This document shows, piece after piece, positions 13,271 through 20,752 of a stretch of 20,752 nt of DNA. Numbering within the stretch: position 1 is the stretch's first letter; the number at the start of each line of letters is the position of its first letter. A model generated the notes under the pieces. It had not been told where the DNA came from, made no database searches, and worked only from the letters and a program-made list of their open reading frames with translations. Source of the stretch: an uncultured Bergeyella sp. (GTDB lineage Bacteria; Bacteroidota; Bacteroidia; Flavobacteriales; Weeksellaceae); NCBI GenBank assembly GCA_916710115.1, contig CAKAOY010000007.1:1-20752 (forward strand). The letters run 5' to 3'. Made by a program: the position numbers and the translations under genes.

Positions 13271-16057
13271 CTATTGCTGTTCTAATTTCTCTTTTATGTA
13301 TCTTGCAGTGTAACTTTCTTTGCAGTGTATGAGTTGCTCTGGGATACCCGCAAAAACTACCTCACCTCCATTTTTTCCTGCTTCTTTGCCAATATCAATA
13401 ATATAATCAGCACATTTTATAATATCGGGATGATGCTCTATTACCAATACAGAATGCCCCAAATCTACTAATGCTTGTAGGGATTTCATCAATTTATTAA
13501 TATCGTGAAAATGCAAGCCAGTGGAGGGTTCATCAAATACGAATAGTGTCTTATCCACTACATTTCCTTTGACTAAAAACGATGCCAATTTCAGCCTTTG
13601 GGCCTCACCACCCGATAGCGTAGAGGATGATTGCCCAAGTTGCAAATATCCTAAGCCAACATCTCTGAGAGGATTTAGTTTGGAGACGATTTTCGGTTCG
13701 TTATGTTTAGTAAAAAATTCAATCGCCTCATCTATCGTCATTGAAAGTATTTCAGCAATATTTTTCTTCTGATATTTTACTTCTAAAATTTCATTTTTGA
13801 AACGTGTTCCTCCGCAGGTCTCACACGGCAATTCTATATCAGCCATAAATTGCATAGAAACGGCTATCACGCCCTCTCCTTTACAATCATCACAACGACC
13901 ACCATCTACATTGAATGAAAAATGCTTTGGCTTATAATTGTTGAGTTTTGCTAATTTTTGTTTTGCAAACAAATCGCGGATATCATCATAAGCCTTTAAG
14001 TAGGTTACGGGATTCGAGCGAGAGGATTTTCCAATTGGATTTTGGTCTATTAGTTCGATATGTTTTATCAATTTTTTTGGAAAAATCACGCTGTCGTAAT
14101 CTCCTTTTTTACCTCCCAAACCGAGTTGTATCTGAATATCTTTCACCAAAACTTCTTTCATTAAGGTAGATTTTCCAGAGCCAGAAACACCAGTGACCAC
14201 CACCAAATTTTCCAATGGAATATCCACGCTCACATTTTTTAAATTATTATGTCTTGCTCCTTTTATATTTATAAATTCCCATTGTGGGCGTCGTTTTTTT
14301 GGAAGTTCTATTTTTAATCGCCCTGTGAGATATTCAGCGGTAAGGGTATCTGCTGTTTTCAAGTCTTTAAATTCACCTGCAAAAACTAAATTCCCGCCCA
14401 AGAATCCTGCCTCTCTACCAATATCAATAATATAGTCGGCAGCCTTCATTACATCTTCGTCGTGTTCCACTACTATCACGGTATTACCATAATCTCTTAA
14501 TTTTTTCAAAACTTGAATAAGATTCTCCGTATCGCGAGAGTGTAATCCGATAGACGGTTCATCAAGAATATAAATAGACCCTACAAGAGAACTTCCAAGA
14601 CTCGTAGCTAAGTTAATTCTCTGTGATTCTCCCCCCGAAAGAGTATTAGAATTTCTGTTAAGTGTAAGATATCCCAAACCAACTTTTATAAGAAAATCCA
14701 GACGCGAGGTGATTTCGTACATCAGCCTTTTAGACACCTCTTTCTCATAATCGGTTAGGTTAATATTTTGTATTAATGGCAATAGTTCGTCAATCGGTAA
14801 ATTAATTAGAGATTGTATATTATACCCATCTATCTTCACATATTCTGTTTCTTTTCTTAGCCTAAACCCCTCACAATCATGACAAAAAGTTTTACCACGA
14901 TATCTAGATAGCATCACTCGATATTGTATTTTGTATAAATTTTCTTCCAACATTCGGAAAAAATTATCTATACACGGGAAATTTTTCTTGCCATTTCCTC
15001 GCCAAAGGAGTTTTTTTTGCTCTTTCGTAAGGTCAAAATAAGGTTTATGAATTGGGAAACCCTCCGCAGACTCGATAAAATGCATCTTCCACTCCTTCAT
15101 TGTATCACCTTTCCAACAAGCCACTGCATCTTCAAAAACGGAAAATTGTTTATTTGGAATCACCAAATCTTCATCAATACCCACAACCTTTCCATAGCCC
15201 TCGCAAGTAGGGCATGCTCCGTATGGATTATTAAAACTAAAAAAATGAATATTCGGCTCTAAAAACTCCATACCATCGGCCTCAAATTTATTAGAAAATT
15301 CCTTTATTGTGCCGCCTTCTATATTTTTTAGTGAACAAGAACCTCTACCCTCATAAAATGCTACCTGAACAGAGTCTGCAAGCCGTTGCAGAAAATTTTC
15401 ATCATCTTCATAGACAAATCTATCCACCACAATATGAATATCCATACCCACCTCTGGTACAAATCCGAAAGTCTCCAAATCTTCAATACCGACTACATTC
15501 CCCGAAACTTCCAACCGCGTAAAACCCGACATTTTTAGCGTCTTTAAAGTATCTTTAAAATCATCAAAAACGAGTGGGCAACGGAGCAAAAACTTGGTGT
15601 TTTTCCCTTTATTTTTAATAAAATCTATCACATCAGACACGGAATCCTTCTTAACCTCATCGCCAGAAATCGGAGAAAAAGTTCGACCTATCCTCGCAAA
15701 AAGTAATTTTAGATAATCATAAATCTCAGTAGTAGTCCCCACTGTGGAACGAGGATTAGAAGAAATAACCTTCTGCTGAATGGCAATAGATGGAGCAAGC
15801 CCTCTAATATCATCCACTTTGGGTTTTTCTAATTTTCCCAAAAACTGCCGTGCATAAGAACTCAAACTTTGCACATACCGCCTCTGTCCTTCGGCATAAA
15901 TCGTATCAAAGGCTAAAGATGATTTCCCAGACCCCGAAACACCAGTTATCACAACTAATTTGTTTTTAGGAATGGTAACATCTATATTTTTCAAATTATT
16001 TAGGTGAGCATTTTTTACAAAAATATGCTTCTTAATATCATATTCAGTGGATGCCAT
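13271..16057 (-). CDS. uvrA: Excinuclease ABC subunit A (UvrA)
   Basis: This is the damage-recognition ATPase of nucleotide excision repair, about 928 residues from the chosen start. It has two ABC modules: Walker A GVSGSGKS at 39-46 and 623-630, with signature LSGGESQRINLA near 473 and LSGGEAQRLKLA in the second module. Zinc-binding cysteine pairs lie in CPTCEGYG (282/285) and CHDCEGF (392/395), and a four-Cys module in CDDC...CETC (722/725, 745/748). Both LDEPSIGLH and FDEPSTGLH Walker B segments are intact. The ORF could start at 16078 (MYFSLKQ), but a TACTTTTG promoter box overlaps that codon and the predicted transcript begins about 16069. MASTEYDIKKH at 16057 is therefore preferred. It is divergent from nfu-hemH. 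uvrB is not in the window. Confidence 0.97.
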   Translation of the reverse strand: MASTEYDIKKHIFVKNAHLNNLKNIDVTIPKNKLVVITGVSGSGKSSLAFDTIYAEGQRRYVQSLSSYARQFLGKLEKPKVDDIRGLAPSIAIQQKVISSNPRSTVGTTTEIYDYLKLLFARIGRTFSPISGDEVKKDSVSDVIDFIKNKGKNTKFLLRCPLVFDDFKDTLKTLKMSGFTRLEVSGNVVGIEDLETFGFVPEVGMDIHIVVDRFVYEDDENFLQRLADSVQVAFYEGRGSCSLKNIEGGTIKEFSNKFEADGMEFLEPNIHFFSFNNPYGACPTCEGYGKVVGIDEDLVIPNKQFSVFEDAVACWKGDTMKEWKMHFIESAEGFPIHKPYFDLTKEQKKLLWRGNGKKNFPCIDNFFRMLEENLYKIQYRVMLSRYRGKTFCHDCEGFRLRKETEYVKIDGYNIQSLINLPIDELLPLIQNINLTDYEKEVSKRLMYEITSRLDFLIKVGLGYLTLNRNSNTLSGGESQRINLATSLGSSLVGSIYILDEPSIGLHSRDTENLIQVLKKLRDYGNTVIVVEHDEDVMKAADYIIDIGREAGFLGGNLVFAGEFKDLKTADTLTAEYLTGRLKIELPKKRRPQWEFINIKGARHNNLKNVSVDIPLENLVVVTGVSGSGKSTLMKEVLVKDIQIQLGLGGKKGDYDSVIFPKKLIKHIELIDQNPIGKSSRSNPVTYLKAYDDIRDLFAKQKLAKLNNYKPKHFSFNVDGGRCDDCKGEGVIAVSMQFMADIELPCETCGGTRFKNEILEVKYQKKNIAEILSMTIDEAIEFFTKHNEPKIVSKLNPLRDVGLGYLQLGQSSSTLSGGEAQRLKLASFLVKGNVVDKTLFVFDEPSTGLHFHDINKLMKSLQALVDLGHSVLVIEHHPDIIKCADYIIDIGKEAGKNGGEVVFAGIPEQLIHCKESYTARYIKEKLEQQ

Positions 16058-16075
16058 TTGCTTTAAACTAAAGTA

Positions 16076-16083
16076 CAAAAGTA
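16076..16083 (-). promoter_or_regulatory. Predicted -7 promoter box of uvrA
   Basis: TACTTTTG on the - strand matches TAnnTTTG, about 19 nt before the chosen uvrA start. It helps decide the start codon, because the longer ORF begins inside this box. No LexA-type palindrome was recognised nearby, and no clear -33 element. Confidence 0.55.
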
Positions 16084-16300
16084 AGGAAAATTTAAGAGTT
16101 TGATGGCACTTTTTGTAGATTGCCTAAAAAGACCAATGTAAAACTTTATCATAATCCATATTAAAATATTTAATCATAATACAAAATACTAATTATCAAC
16201 ATATTAACACCTGTAATCAGAATAGAGTATTATTTGTATTTTATAACATATTCATTTATTGTACAAAATTCCCTATTTTTGCAATCTCAAAAAAAGGATA
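16084..16300. other. Intergenic region between divergent uvrA and nfu-hemH
   Basis: About 217 bp of AT-rich non-coding sequence holds the divergent promoters. Loose inverted similarity between AATACAAAATAC (16178-16189) and GTATTATTTGTATT (16227-16240) is imperfect. I see no RNA gene or riboswitch here. Confidence 0.5.
16274..16281 (+). promoter_or_regulatory. Predicted -7 promoter box of nfu-hemH
   Basis: TATTTTTG matches TAnnTTTG and is followed by CAA. Transcription would start near 16288, about 13 nt before the ATG at 16301. An AAAGGATA sequence lies directly before that ATG. This supports 16301 over the longer in-frame start at 16259, which lies upstream of the promoter box. Confidence 0.6.
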
Positions 16301-17182
16301 ATGAGAAAAGTGATAATTGAACCTACTGCGAATCCCAAAGTAACCAAATTTGTGGTAGATTACACCTTAATACCTGGTGGCGTAGAACTACACAGAGACT
16401 CTGACCTCACAGAAGTTCCTATGGCTCAGGAACTTTTTAAACTTAATTATATAGAATCTATTTTCATCACAGCAAACTTTATTGCGGTGGAAATAAACGA
16501 TATGGAATCTTGGGAGAATATAACGGATTTTATAAAATCTACCATCGAAGATGAGTTGTTGGAAAACCCAAGAATCTACCGACAAACCAAAAGAAAGGAA
16601 CTATTCCCACTATATGCCGAAATGACGCCTAACCCATTCGTAATGAAATTCGTTTCGCCGAAAATCATCATTGATGGATTCATTGAGGTAAAACGAGAGA
16701 ACAGAACACCAGAGGTACCGATGGCAGAATCTGTTTTTAACGAATTTGAGTTCGTTACTCAGTTCTTTGTATCGGATAATTATATATCCATCACGAGGGA
16801 TAATTCTGTACAATGGAACGAAGTAATGAATGCCGTAAGGTCTCTCTTGGCGGAATATCTTCAAGATGGTAATAAAGTAGCCCTTATAGAGCCTCAAAAA
16901 CACGAAAATCCAGTAGAAAAAATCATTGATAGAGATTATACAGAAATAGAACTGATGATTGCTGAAATATTGGCTCAGTATGTAGCTCCCGCCGTGGAAA
17001 ACGATGGTGGAAAAATATCCTTAATAGAATACGACGAAGAAAATAAGATAGCAAAAATGCTACTGCAAGGAGCATGTTCGGGGTGTCCAAGTTCTAAAAT
17101 GACCTTAAAGAACGGAATAGAAAATATACTGAAACAATTCCTCCCTAACTTGGTGGAAAGTGTAGAAGCCGTAAATGGATAA
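16301..17182 (+). CDS. NifU/Nfu-type iron-sulfur cluster carrier with two Nfu_N domains
   Basis: From the start at 16301 the protein has 293 residues. Two copies of the Nfu N-terminal domain are visible, at about 8-88 (TANPKVTKFVVD...EVPMAQELF) and 108-187 (TPNPFVMKFVSP...EVPMAESVF). A short linker and a C-terminal NifU domain (about 214-290) follow, with the cluster-binding CSGC (C259, C262) inside LLQGACSGCPSSKMTLKNGI. The family binds a [4Fe-4S] cluster at a dimer interface and passes it to target apoproteins in the cytoplasm. The double N-domain is unlike the single-domain mitochondrial Nfu1 or E. coli NfuA and may have arisen by internal duplication. hemH follows after 13 bp, so both are probably one operon linking Fe-S and heme metabolism. 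Confidence 0.93.
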   Translation: MRKVIIEPTANPKVTKFVVDYTLIPGGVELHRDSDLTEVPMAQELFKLNYIESIFITANFIAVEINDMESWENITDFIKSTIEDELLENPRIYRQTKRKELFPLYAEMTPNPFVMKFVSPKIIIDGFIEVKRENRTPEVPMAESVFNEFEFVTQFFVSDNYISITRDNSVQWNEVMNAVRSLLAEYLQDGNKVALIEPQKHENPVEKIIDRDYTEIELMIAEILAQYVAPAVENDGGKISLIEYDEENKIAKMLLQGACSGCPSSKMTLKNGIENILKQFLPNLVESVEAVNG

Positions 17183-17195
17183 CGATTAACTCACA

Positions 17196-18197
17196 ATGAA
17201 GAAAGGAATATTATTAGTAAATCTCGGTTCCCCAAAATCCACCAATGTGGAAGATGTCAGAGAATACCTTGATGAGTTTTTAATGGATGAAAAAGTGATT
17301 GATTACAGATATTTCTTCCGTTATCTCCTTGTGAAAGGTATTATCCTAAAAAGACGCCCACAAAAATCAGCAGAGGCCTACCGCTCCGTTTGGACAAAAG
17401 AAGGCTCTCCTCTTATTGTAATTACTGAAAAACTACAAAAAAAACTACAAAAAGTTGTAGATATCCCCGTAGAAATTGGTATGCGATATGCCCAACCAAG
17501 CATAGAATCGGGGATACAAAAATTAGTAGATATGGGCGTAACAGACATTATACTACTACCACTCTATCCTCAGTATGCTATGAGTACCACAGAAACGGTG
17601 ATTGCTAAGGCTGAAGAGGTAAGAAAAGCCAAATTTCCAAATATAAATATTAAATTTGTAGGGGCATTTTATAATAATTCTGACTACATCCATAGCTTGG
17701 CGAAAAGCATCAGTGGTCATTTACCCACAGAGTTTGATGCCATCCTATTCTCCTACCACGGAGTTCCTGAAAGACATTTACCTAAGGTGGATAGAAACAT
17801 CACAAAACTTGTTAAAAATTGGGCTACCGACAACGGAAAACCATTATTTGATATCGACTATCAACAACAATGCCTACGAACAACCGAACTCATAAGAGAT
17901 AAATTAGGACTTCCAAAGGAGAAGGTATTTACCTCGTTTCAGTCGCGTTTGGGGAAAGATAAATGGATTGAGCCATATACCGATGTAACTTTGGAGGCTC
18001 TACCGAAAAAGGGGATAAAAAAACTTGCAGTATGTTGTCCTGCCTTTGTCTCTGATTGCTTAGAGACCTTAGAAGAAATTGCTATGGAGGGTAAGGATGA
18101 ATTTTTGCACGCAGGTGGCGAGAGTTTCCATTACTTACCTTGCCTAAATGATGACGACATATTCGTAAATGTTGTGAAAAATCTCTGCGAAGTTTAA
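17196..18197 (+). CDS. hemH: Ferrochelatase
   Basis: This 333-residue enzyme inserts Fe2+ into a porphyrin ring at the end of heme synthesis. The opening KKGILLVNLGSP, the catalytic SYHGVPERHL (H188), SFQSRLGKDKWIEPYT (247-262), and CCPAFVSDCLETLEEI (280-295, with acidic E290 at the expected metal/porphyrin site) are all intact. Length fits bacterial ferrochelatases of the protoporphyrin-dependent type. The sequence shows no long C-terminal extension of the kind that carries a [2Fe-2S] cluster in animals. It is the second gene of the nfu-hemH unit and ends at a bidirectional terminator shared with uvrC. Confidence 0.96.
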   Translation: MKKGILLVNLGSPKSTNVEDVREYLDEFLMDEKVIDYRYFFRYLLVKGIILKRRPQKSAEAYRSVWTKEGSPLIVITEKLQKKLQKVVDIPVEIGMRYAQPSIESGIQKLVDMGVTDIILLPLYPQYAMSTTETVIAKAEEVRKAKFPNINIKFVGAFYNNSDYIHSLAKSISGHLPTEFDAILFSYHGVPERHLPKVDRNITKLVKNWATDNGKPLFDIDYQQQCLRTTELIRDKLGLPKEKVFTSFQSRLGKDKWIEPYTDVTLEALPKKGIKKLAVCCPAFVSDCLETLEEIAMEGKDEFLHAGGESFHYLPCLNDDDIFVNVVKNLCEV

Positions 18198-18210
18198 AAT
18201 TATAATTATA

Positions 18211-18245
18211 AAAATAAGGTTAAGAATATTTCTTAACCTTATTTT
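18211..18245. terminator. Bidirectional intrinsic terminator between hemH and uvrC
   Basis: A perfect 16-bp stem (AAAATAAGGTTAAGAA, 18211-18226, with its complement at 18230-18245) has a 3-nt loop and A/T-rich ends on both sides. It serves the convergent hemH (+) and uvrC (-) genes. Confidence 0.9.
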
Positions 18246-18246
18246 A

Positions 18247-20037
18247 TTAAATATTGAAATAATCCCAAACGATTTTTCCTTTCGCCTTTCCGAGTATTTC
18301 CTCCAAAGTTTCTTGTGAGGTTTCCTTCACTCTCTTTACAGATTTTAATTTTTTCAGTAGGAGTTCTATTGATTTAGCTCCAATACCTTGTATTTCCTCT
18401 AATTCGGATTTTATTGTGTTATTTTTTCTTCTTATTCGGTGGTGTTTTACTCCAAATCTGTGGGACTCATCTCTTACTTGTTGGAGGATTTTCAATGTTT
18501 CGGATTTTTTATCCAAATAGAGCGGTATTGGGTCTTCCGGAAAATAAATTTCCTCTAATCGTTTTGCAATGCCTACGATGGTTATTTTACCATACAGACC
18601 TAATAACTTTAGGCTTTTCACAGCAGAGGATAATTGTCCTTTCCCTCCATCTATTAGGATTAATTGTGGTAAATCTTGACCTTCTTCCAAGAGCCTGCTA
18701 TACCTTCTGTAAATCACTTCTTCCATTGTAGCAAAATCATTAGGTCCATCGATAGTTTTTGGATGAAATATTCTATAATCTTCCTTGCTTGGTTTCCCAT
18801 TTTTGAAAACTACACAGGCCGATACTGGATTTGTTCCTTGAATATTGGAATTATCAAATCCCTCAATATGACGAGGTTCTACGGGCATATGTAGGTTTGT
18901 TTTCATCTCAGCCATTATTCTGTTAGTATGTCTTTCGGGGTCTATTATTTGTATTTGCTTCAATTTTTCTAATCTATATTCACGAGCATTTTTTGTAGAG
19001 AGGTCTAATATTCTCTTTTTATCACCTAATTTTGGGACGGAAATTTTCACATTAGGGATTTCTACTGATAGGTGGAATGGCAAGATAATTTCTCGAGATT
19101 CTGAATTAAATTTTCTACGAACCTCTATCATCACTTCTTCCAAAATCTCTTCGTCGGGTTCGTCTAAAATCTTCTTAACCTCTGTAGTAAAACTCTGAAT
19201 AATACTTCCATTTCTTATTTTAAAATAATTGACATAGGCTGCCACTTCATCGGAAATGATTCCGAAAACATCAATATCGTCTATCGTTGTACTCACTACA
19301 GTATGCCGAACTTGGTAATCTTCCAGCAATTCTAATTTCTCCTTGATAATTTGAGCCTTTTCAAACTCCAAATTCTTAGCATATTGTAGCATCTCATCCT
19401 CTAAATGTTGCTTTGCCAATCGAAAATCACCTTTTATAATCCCGCGAATAGACTTAATATTTTTGTTATAATGCTCCTCAGTCTCTAATCCCTCACAAGC
19501 TCCCTCGCAATTTTTGATATGGTATTCCAGACAGACTTTATATTTTCCCTGATTGATTTTTGTTTCCGATAAATCCAGTGTGCAAGTTCGTATTTTGTAT
19601 ATTTCTTTAATAATTTCCAGCAGAACTTTTGCTGGTTTTATTTTTGCATAAGGTCCAAAATACTCGGAGCCATCTTTTACGACTTTTCGTGTGAGAACAA
19701 TTCTTGGAAAAGGTTCATTTTTTATACAAATCCACGGGTAAGATTTATCATCCTTTAATAGAATATTATAAAAAGGCTGATGTTCTTTGATTAAGTTGTT
19801 TTCTAACAAAAGTGCATCGTATTCACTAGGAACAATAGTAGTCTCCAATCGATGGATTTTCCTCACCATAATTTGCAAACGATAGTTACTTGATGGTTTA
19901 TGGAAATAAGACATTACTCTATTTTTGAGGTTTTTTGCCTTTCCTACATACAAAAGCTGGTTATCCTTATCATAGTAACGATATACCCCTGGCTCAGACG
20001 ATAGTGATTTTAATTGTAATTCTAAATCTGGATTCAC
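18247..20037 (-). CDS. uvrC: Excinuclease ABC subunit C (UvrC)
   Basis: This 596-residue enzyme makes both incisions around DNA damage in nucleotide excision repair. The GIY-YIG nuclease is at the N-terminus (PGVYRYYDKDNQLLYVGKAK). A cysteine-rich segment around 150-185 and a UVR motif near 205-240 (FEKAQIIKEKLELLE), which contacts UvrB, follow. The RNase H-like nuclease comes next (HIEGFDNSNIQGTNP, LILIDGGKGQLSSA, DESHRFGVKHHR), then a C-terminal helix-hairpin-helix pair (IQGIGAKSIELLL). The start codon is GTG at 20037. No upstream in-frame ATG precedes a stop, and the distance to PGVYR fits the family. A TATTTTTG box at 20049-20042 lies so close that the transcript may begin at or next to the GTG. 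Confidence 0.96.
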   Translation of the reverse strand: MNPDLELQLKSLSSEPGVYRYYDKDNQLLYVGKAKNLKNRVMSYFHKPSSNYRLQIMVRKIHRLETTIVPSEYDALLLENNLIKEHQPFYNILLKDDKSYPWICIKNEPFPRIVLTRKVVKDGSEYFGPYAKIKPAKVLLEIIKEIYKIRTCTLDLSETKINQGKYKVCLEYHIKNCEGACEGLETEEHYNKNIKSIRGIIKGDFRLAKQHLEDEMLQYAKNLEFEKAQIIKEKLELLEDYQVRHTVVSTTIDDIDVFGIISDEVAAYVNYFKIRNGSIIQSFTTEVKKILDEPDEEILEEVMIEVRRKFNSESREIILPFHLSVEIPNVKISVPKLGDKKRILDLSTKNAREYRLEKLKQIQIIDPERHTNRIMAEMKTNLHMPVEPRHIEGFDNSNIQGTNPVSACVVFKNGKPSKEDYRIFHPKTIDGPNDFATMEEVIYRRYSRLLEEGQDLPQLILIDGGKGQLSSAVKSLKLLGLYGKITIVGIAKRLEEIYFPEDPIPLYLDKKSETLKILQQVRDESHRFGVKHHRIRRKNNTIKSELEEIQGIGAKSIELLLKKLKSVKRVKETSQETLEEILGKAKGKIVWDYFNI

Positions 20038-20041
20038 GAGA

Positions 20042-20049
20042 CAAAAATA
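20042..20049 (-). promoter_or_regulatory. Possible -7 box immediately before the uvrC GTG start
   Basis: TATTTTTG on the - strand matches TAnnTTTG but ends only 4 nt before the GTG start codon. If used, the mRNA would be leaderless or nearly so. No -33 TTTG is seen 20 nt upstream, so it may be a chance match. Confidence 0.35.
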
Positions 20050-20089
20050 AGATTTTTATTTCTTATCCCATCTTTTTTATAAAATCAAC

Positions 20090-20116
20090 AAAACCCATCT
20101 TTTCAGATGGGTTTTT
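20090..20116. terminator. Intrinsic terminator of the siderophore receptor gene
   Basis: AAAACCCATCT (20090-20100), loop TTTC, and AGATGGGTTTT (20105-20115) form a perfect 11-bp stem 38 nt after the receptor stop codon. It mainly serves the - strand receptor and insulates uvrC downstream of it. Confidence 0.87.
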
Positions 20117-20153
20117 GAAATGAAAAATCTATTTTTAACAAAGCGTTATTTTA

Positions 20154-20752
20154 TTAAAACTTATAAGACACTGTAATACTCACATTTCTCGGAGCACCTG
20201 GGAAAGAACGAAGTTTATAGAATCCTCCTACCCAATGTGTCTTGTTTAAAGCATTATTTAAATTGAGTTGCAGCTGAATATTTTGTACTTTGTAGTAAAG
20301 AGCAGCATCTACAATTCCATAAGATGGATACACCACAGTATGCTCTCTTCTACCAATTTGTCCATATCTTTCAGTTACAAAATTATATCCAACCCCAATT
20401 CCCAAGCCTCTCAATGCACCAGAACCGATGATATATTTTGTCCATAAATTACCCGTATGTTTCGGAGAGTTTGGTCTTTGCTTACCAAAGTCTTTTTCTT
20501 GGCCATTTTTTGTTTTCGTAATTTTAGCATCATTATAAGAGTAGTTAGCAATGATACTCCAATTTGGAGTAACAAATCCCGCTACATCAAACTCTATACC
20601 TTTTGAAACCTCTTCACCAACTTGCTCCATTCTATCTGGGAAACCATCAATTGGTGCTTTATATAGAGTATTCATTTTCTTCAAGTTGAAAATAGCTACG
20701 GTAGCACTTAATCTTTTTTGGAACCACTCAGACTTCATACCTACCTCATACA
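20154..20752 (-). CDS. TonB-dependent siderophore receptor, C-terminal part (partial at window edge)
   Basis: The reading frame continues past the right edge of the window. The internal Met at 20738 is not the start, because the upstream codons read YEVG, giving the receptor-typical YEVGMKSEWFQKRLSAT. About 199 residues of the outer-membrane barrel are visible. Segments typical of the siderophore receptor family (FhuA/FpvA-like) are DRMEQVGEEVSKGIEFDVAG, a PNWSIIANYSYNDAKIT strand, NSPKHTGNLWTKY, and the ending LNNALNKTHWVGG...FPGAPRNVSITVSYKF, with Phe as the last residue as expected for barrel assembly. It presumably imports a ferric siderophore. The plug domain and any Fur-type control region lie outside the window. 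A terminator follows the gene. Confidence 0.92.
   Translation of the reverse strand, partial: YEVGMKSEWFQKRLSATVAIFNLKKMNTLYKAPIDGFPDRMEQVGEEVSKGIEFDVAGFVTPNWSIIANYSYNDAKITKTKNGQEKDFGKQRPNSPKHTGNLWTKYIIGSGALRGLGIGVGYNFVTERYGQIGRREHTVVYPSYGIVDAALYYKVQNIQLQLNLNNALNKTHWVGGFYKLRSFPGAPRNVSITVSYKF

Noticed and set aside
16178..16240. Inverted similarity AATACAAAATAC / GTATTATTTGTATT upstream of nfu
   Set aside because: The arms differ by an insertion and lie about 37 bp apart in AT-rich DNA, so this is not convincing as an operator.
16259..16300. Longer N-terminus for the Nfu protein (start at 16259)
   Set aside because: The extra 14 residues fall over the -7 promoter box and match nothing in the family. 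The ATG at 16301 has an A/G-rich ribosome-binding region directly before it.
1..20752. Search for mobile elements, phage genes, defence or toxin-antitoxin systems
   Set aside because: No transposase, integrase, terminal inverted repeats, CRISPR repeats or recognised defence domains were found in any frame I read.

Overview
The window reads as a chromosomal segment of an AT-rich member of the Bacteroidota, most likely Flavobacteriia. A Weeksellaceae-type genome (Chryseobacterium/Riemerella/Elizabethkingia group) is my best guess, but it is inferred from gene style and not proven. The supporting evidence is type IX secretion (T9SS) C-terminal sorting domains on two exported proteins, Bacteroidota-type promoters (TAnnTTTG -7 boxes, two with a TTTG -33 element 20 nt upstream), a TonB-dependent receptor at each end, and a Nfu protein with two N-terminal domains.

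Left part (1-7829), mostly cell surface. The tail of a small His-containing membrane protein precedes a ZnuD-like TonB-dependent receptor. A BspA/DUF285-repeat protein with a T9SS sorting domain follows 25 bp later, and these + strand genes end at a strong bidirectional hairpin. On the - strand are a CAT-anticodon tRNA with a near-perfect promoter, a periplasmic TlpA-like thioredoxin protein, a 94-residue single-span membrane protein and a 698-residue T9SS cargo protein. The last two lie 11 bp apart and look like one unit.

Middle part (7929-13167), housekeeping. greA, a HIT-family hydrolase and clpX form a - strand run. Divergent from it are a Rieske-like lipoprotein and dtd. dtd meets a crotonase-family gene tail to tail, with overlapping stop codons. 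The crotonase gene follows proline dehydrogenase, and a clear terminator separates the two.

Right part (13271-20752). uvrA (-) is divergent from a nfu-hemH pair (+), which couples Fe-S delivery with the last step of heme synthesis. hemH converges on uvrC (-) across a bidirectional terminator. The window ends inside a siderophore-type TonB-dependent receptor (-). Metal handling recurs (putative zinc receptor, Fe-S carrier, ferrochelatase, siderophore receptor), but the genes are in separate transcription units and I do not claim a single system.

I found no CRISPR array, IS element, phage gene, toxin-antitoxin pair or defence cassette. Intergenic gaps are all shorter than 300 bp. The best leads are the candidate zinc locus at the left edge, the paired T9SS cargo/membrane protein genes, the ligand-poor Rieske-like lipoprotein, and two places where a terminator hairpin sits only about 20 nt before a downstream start codon.
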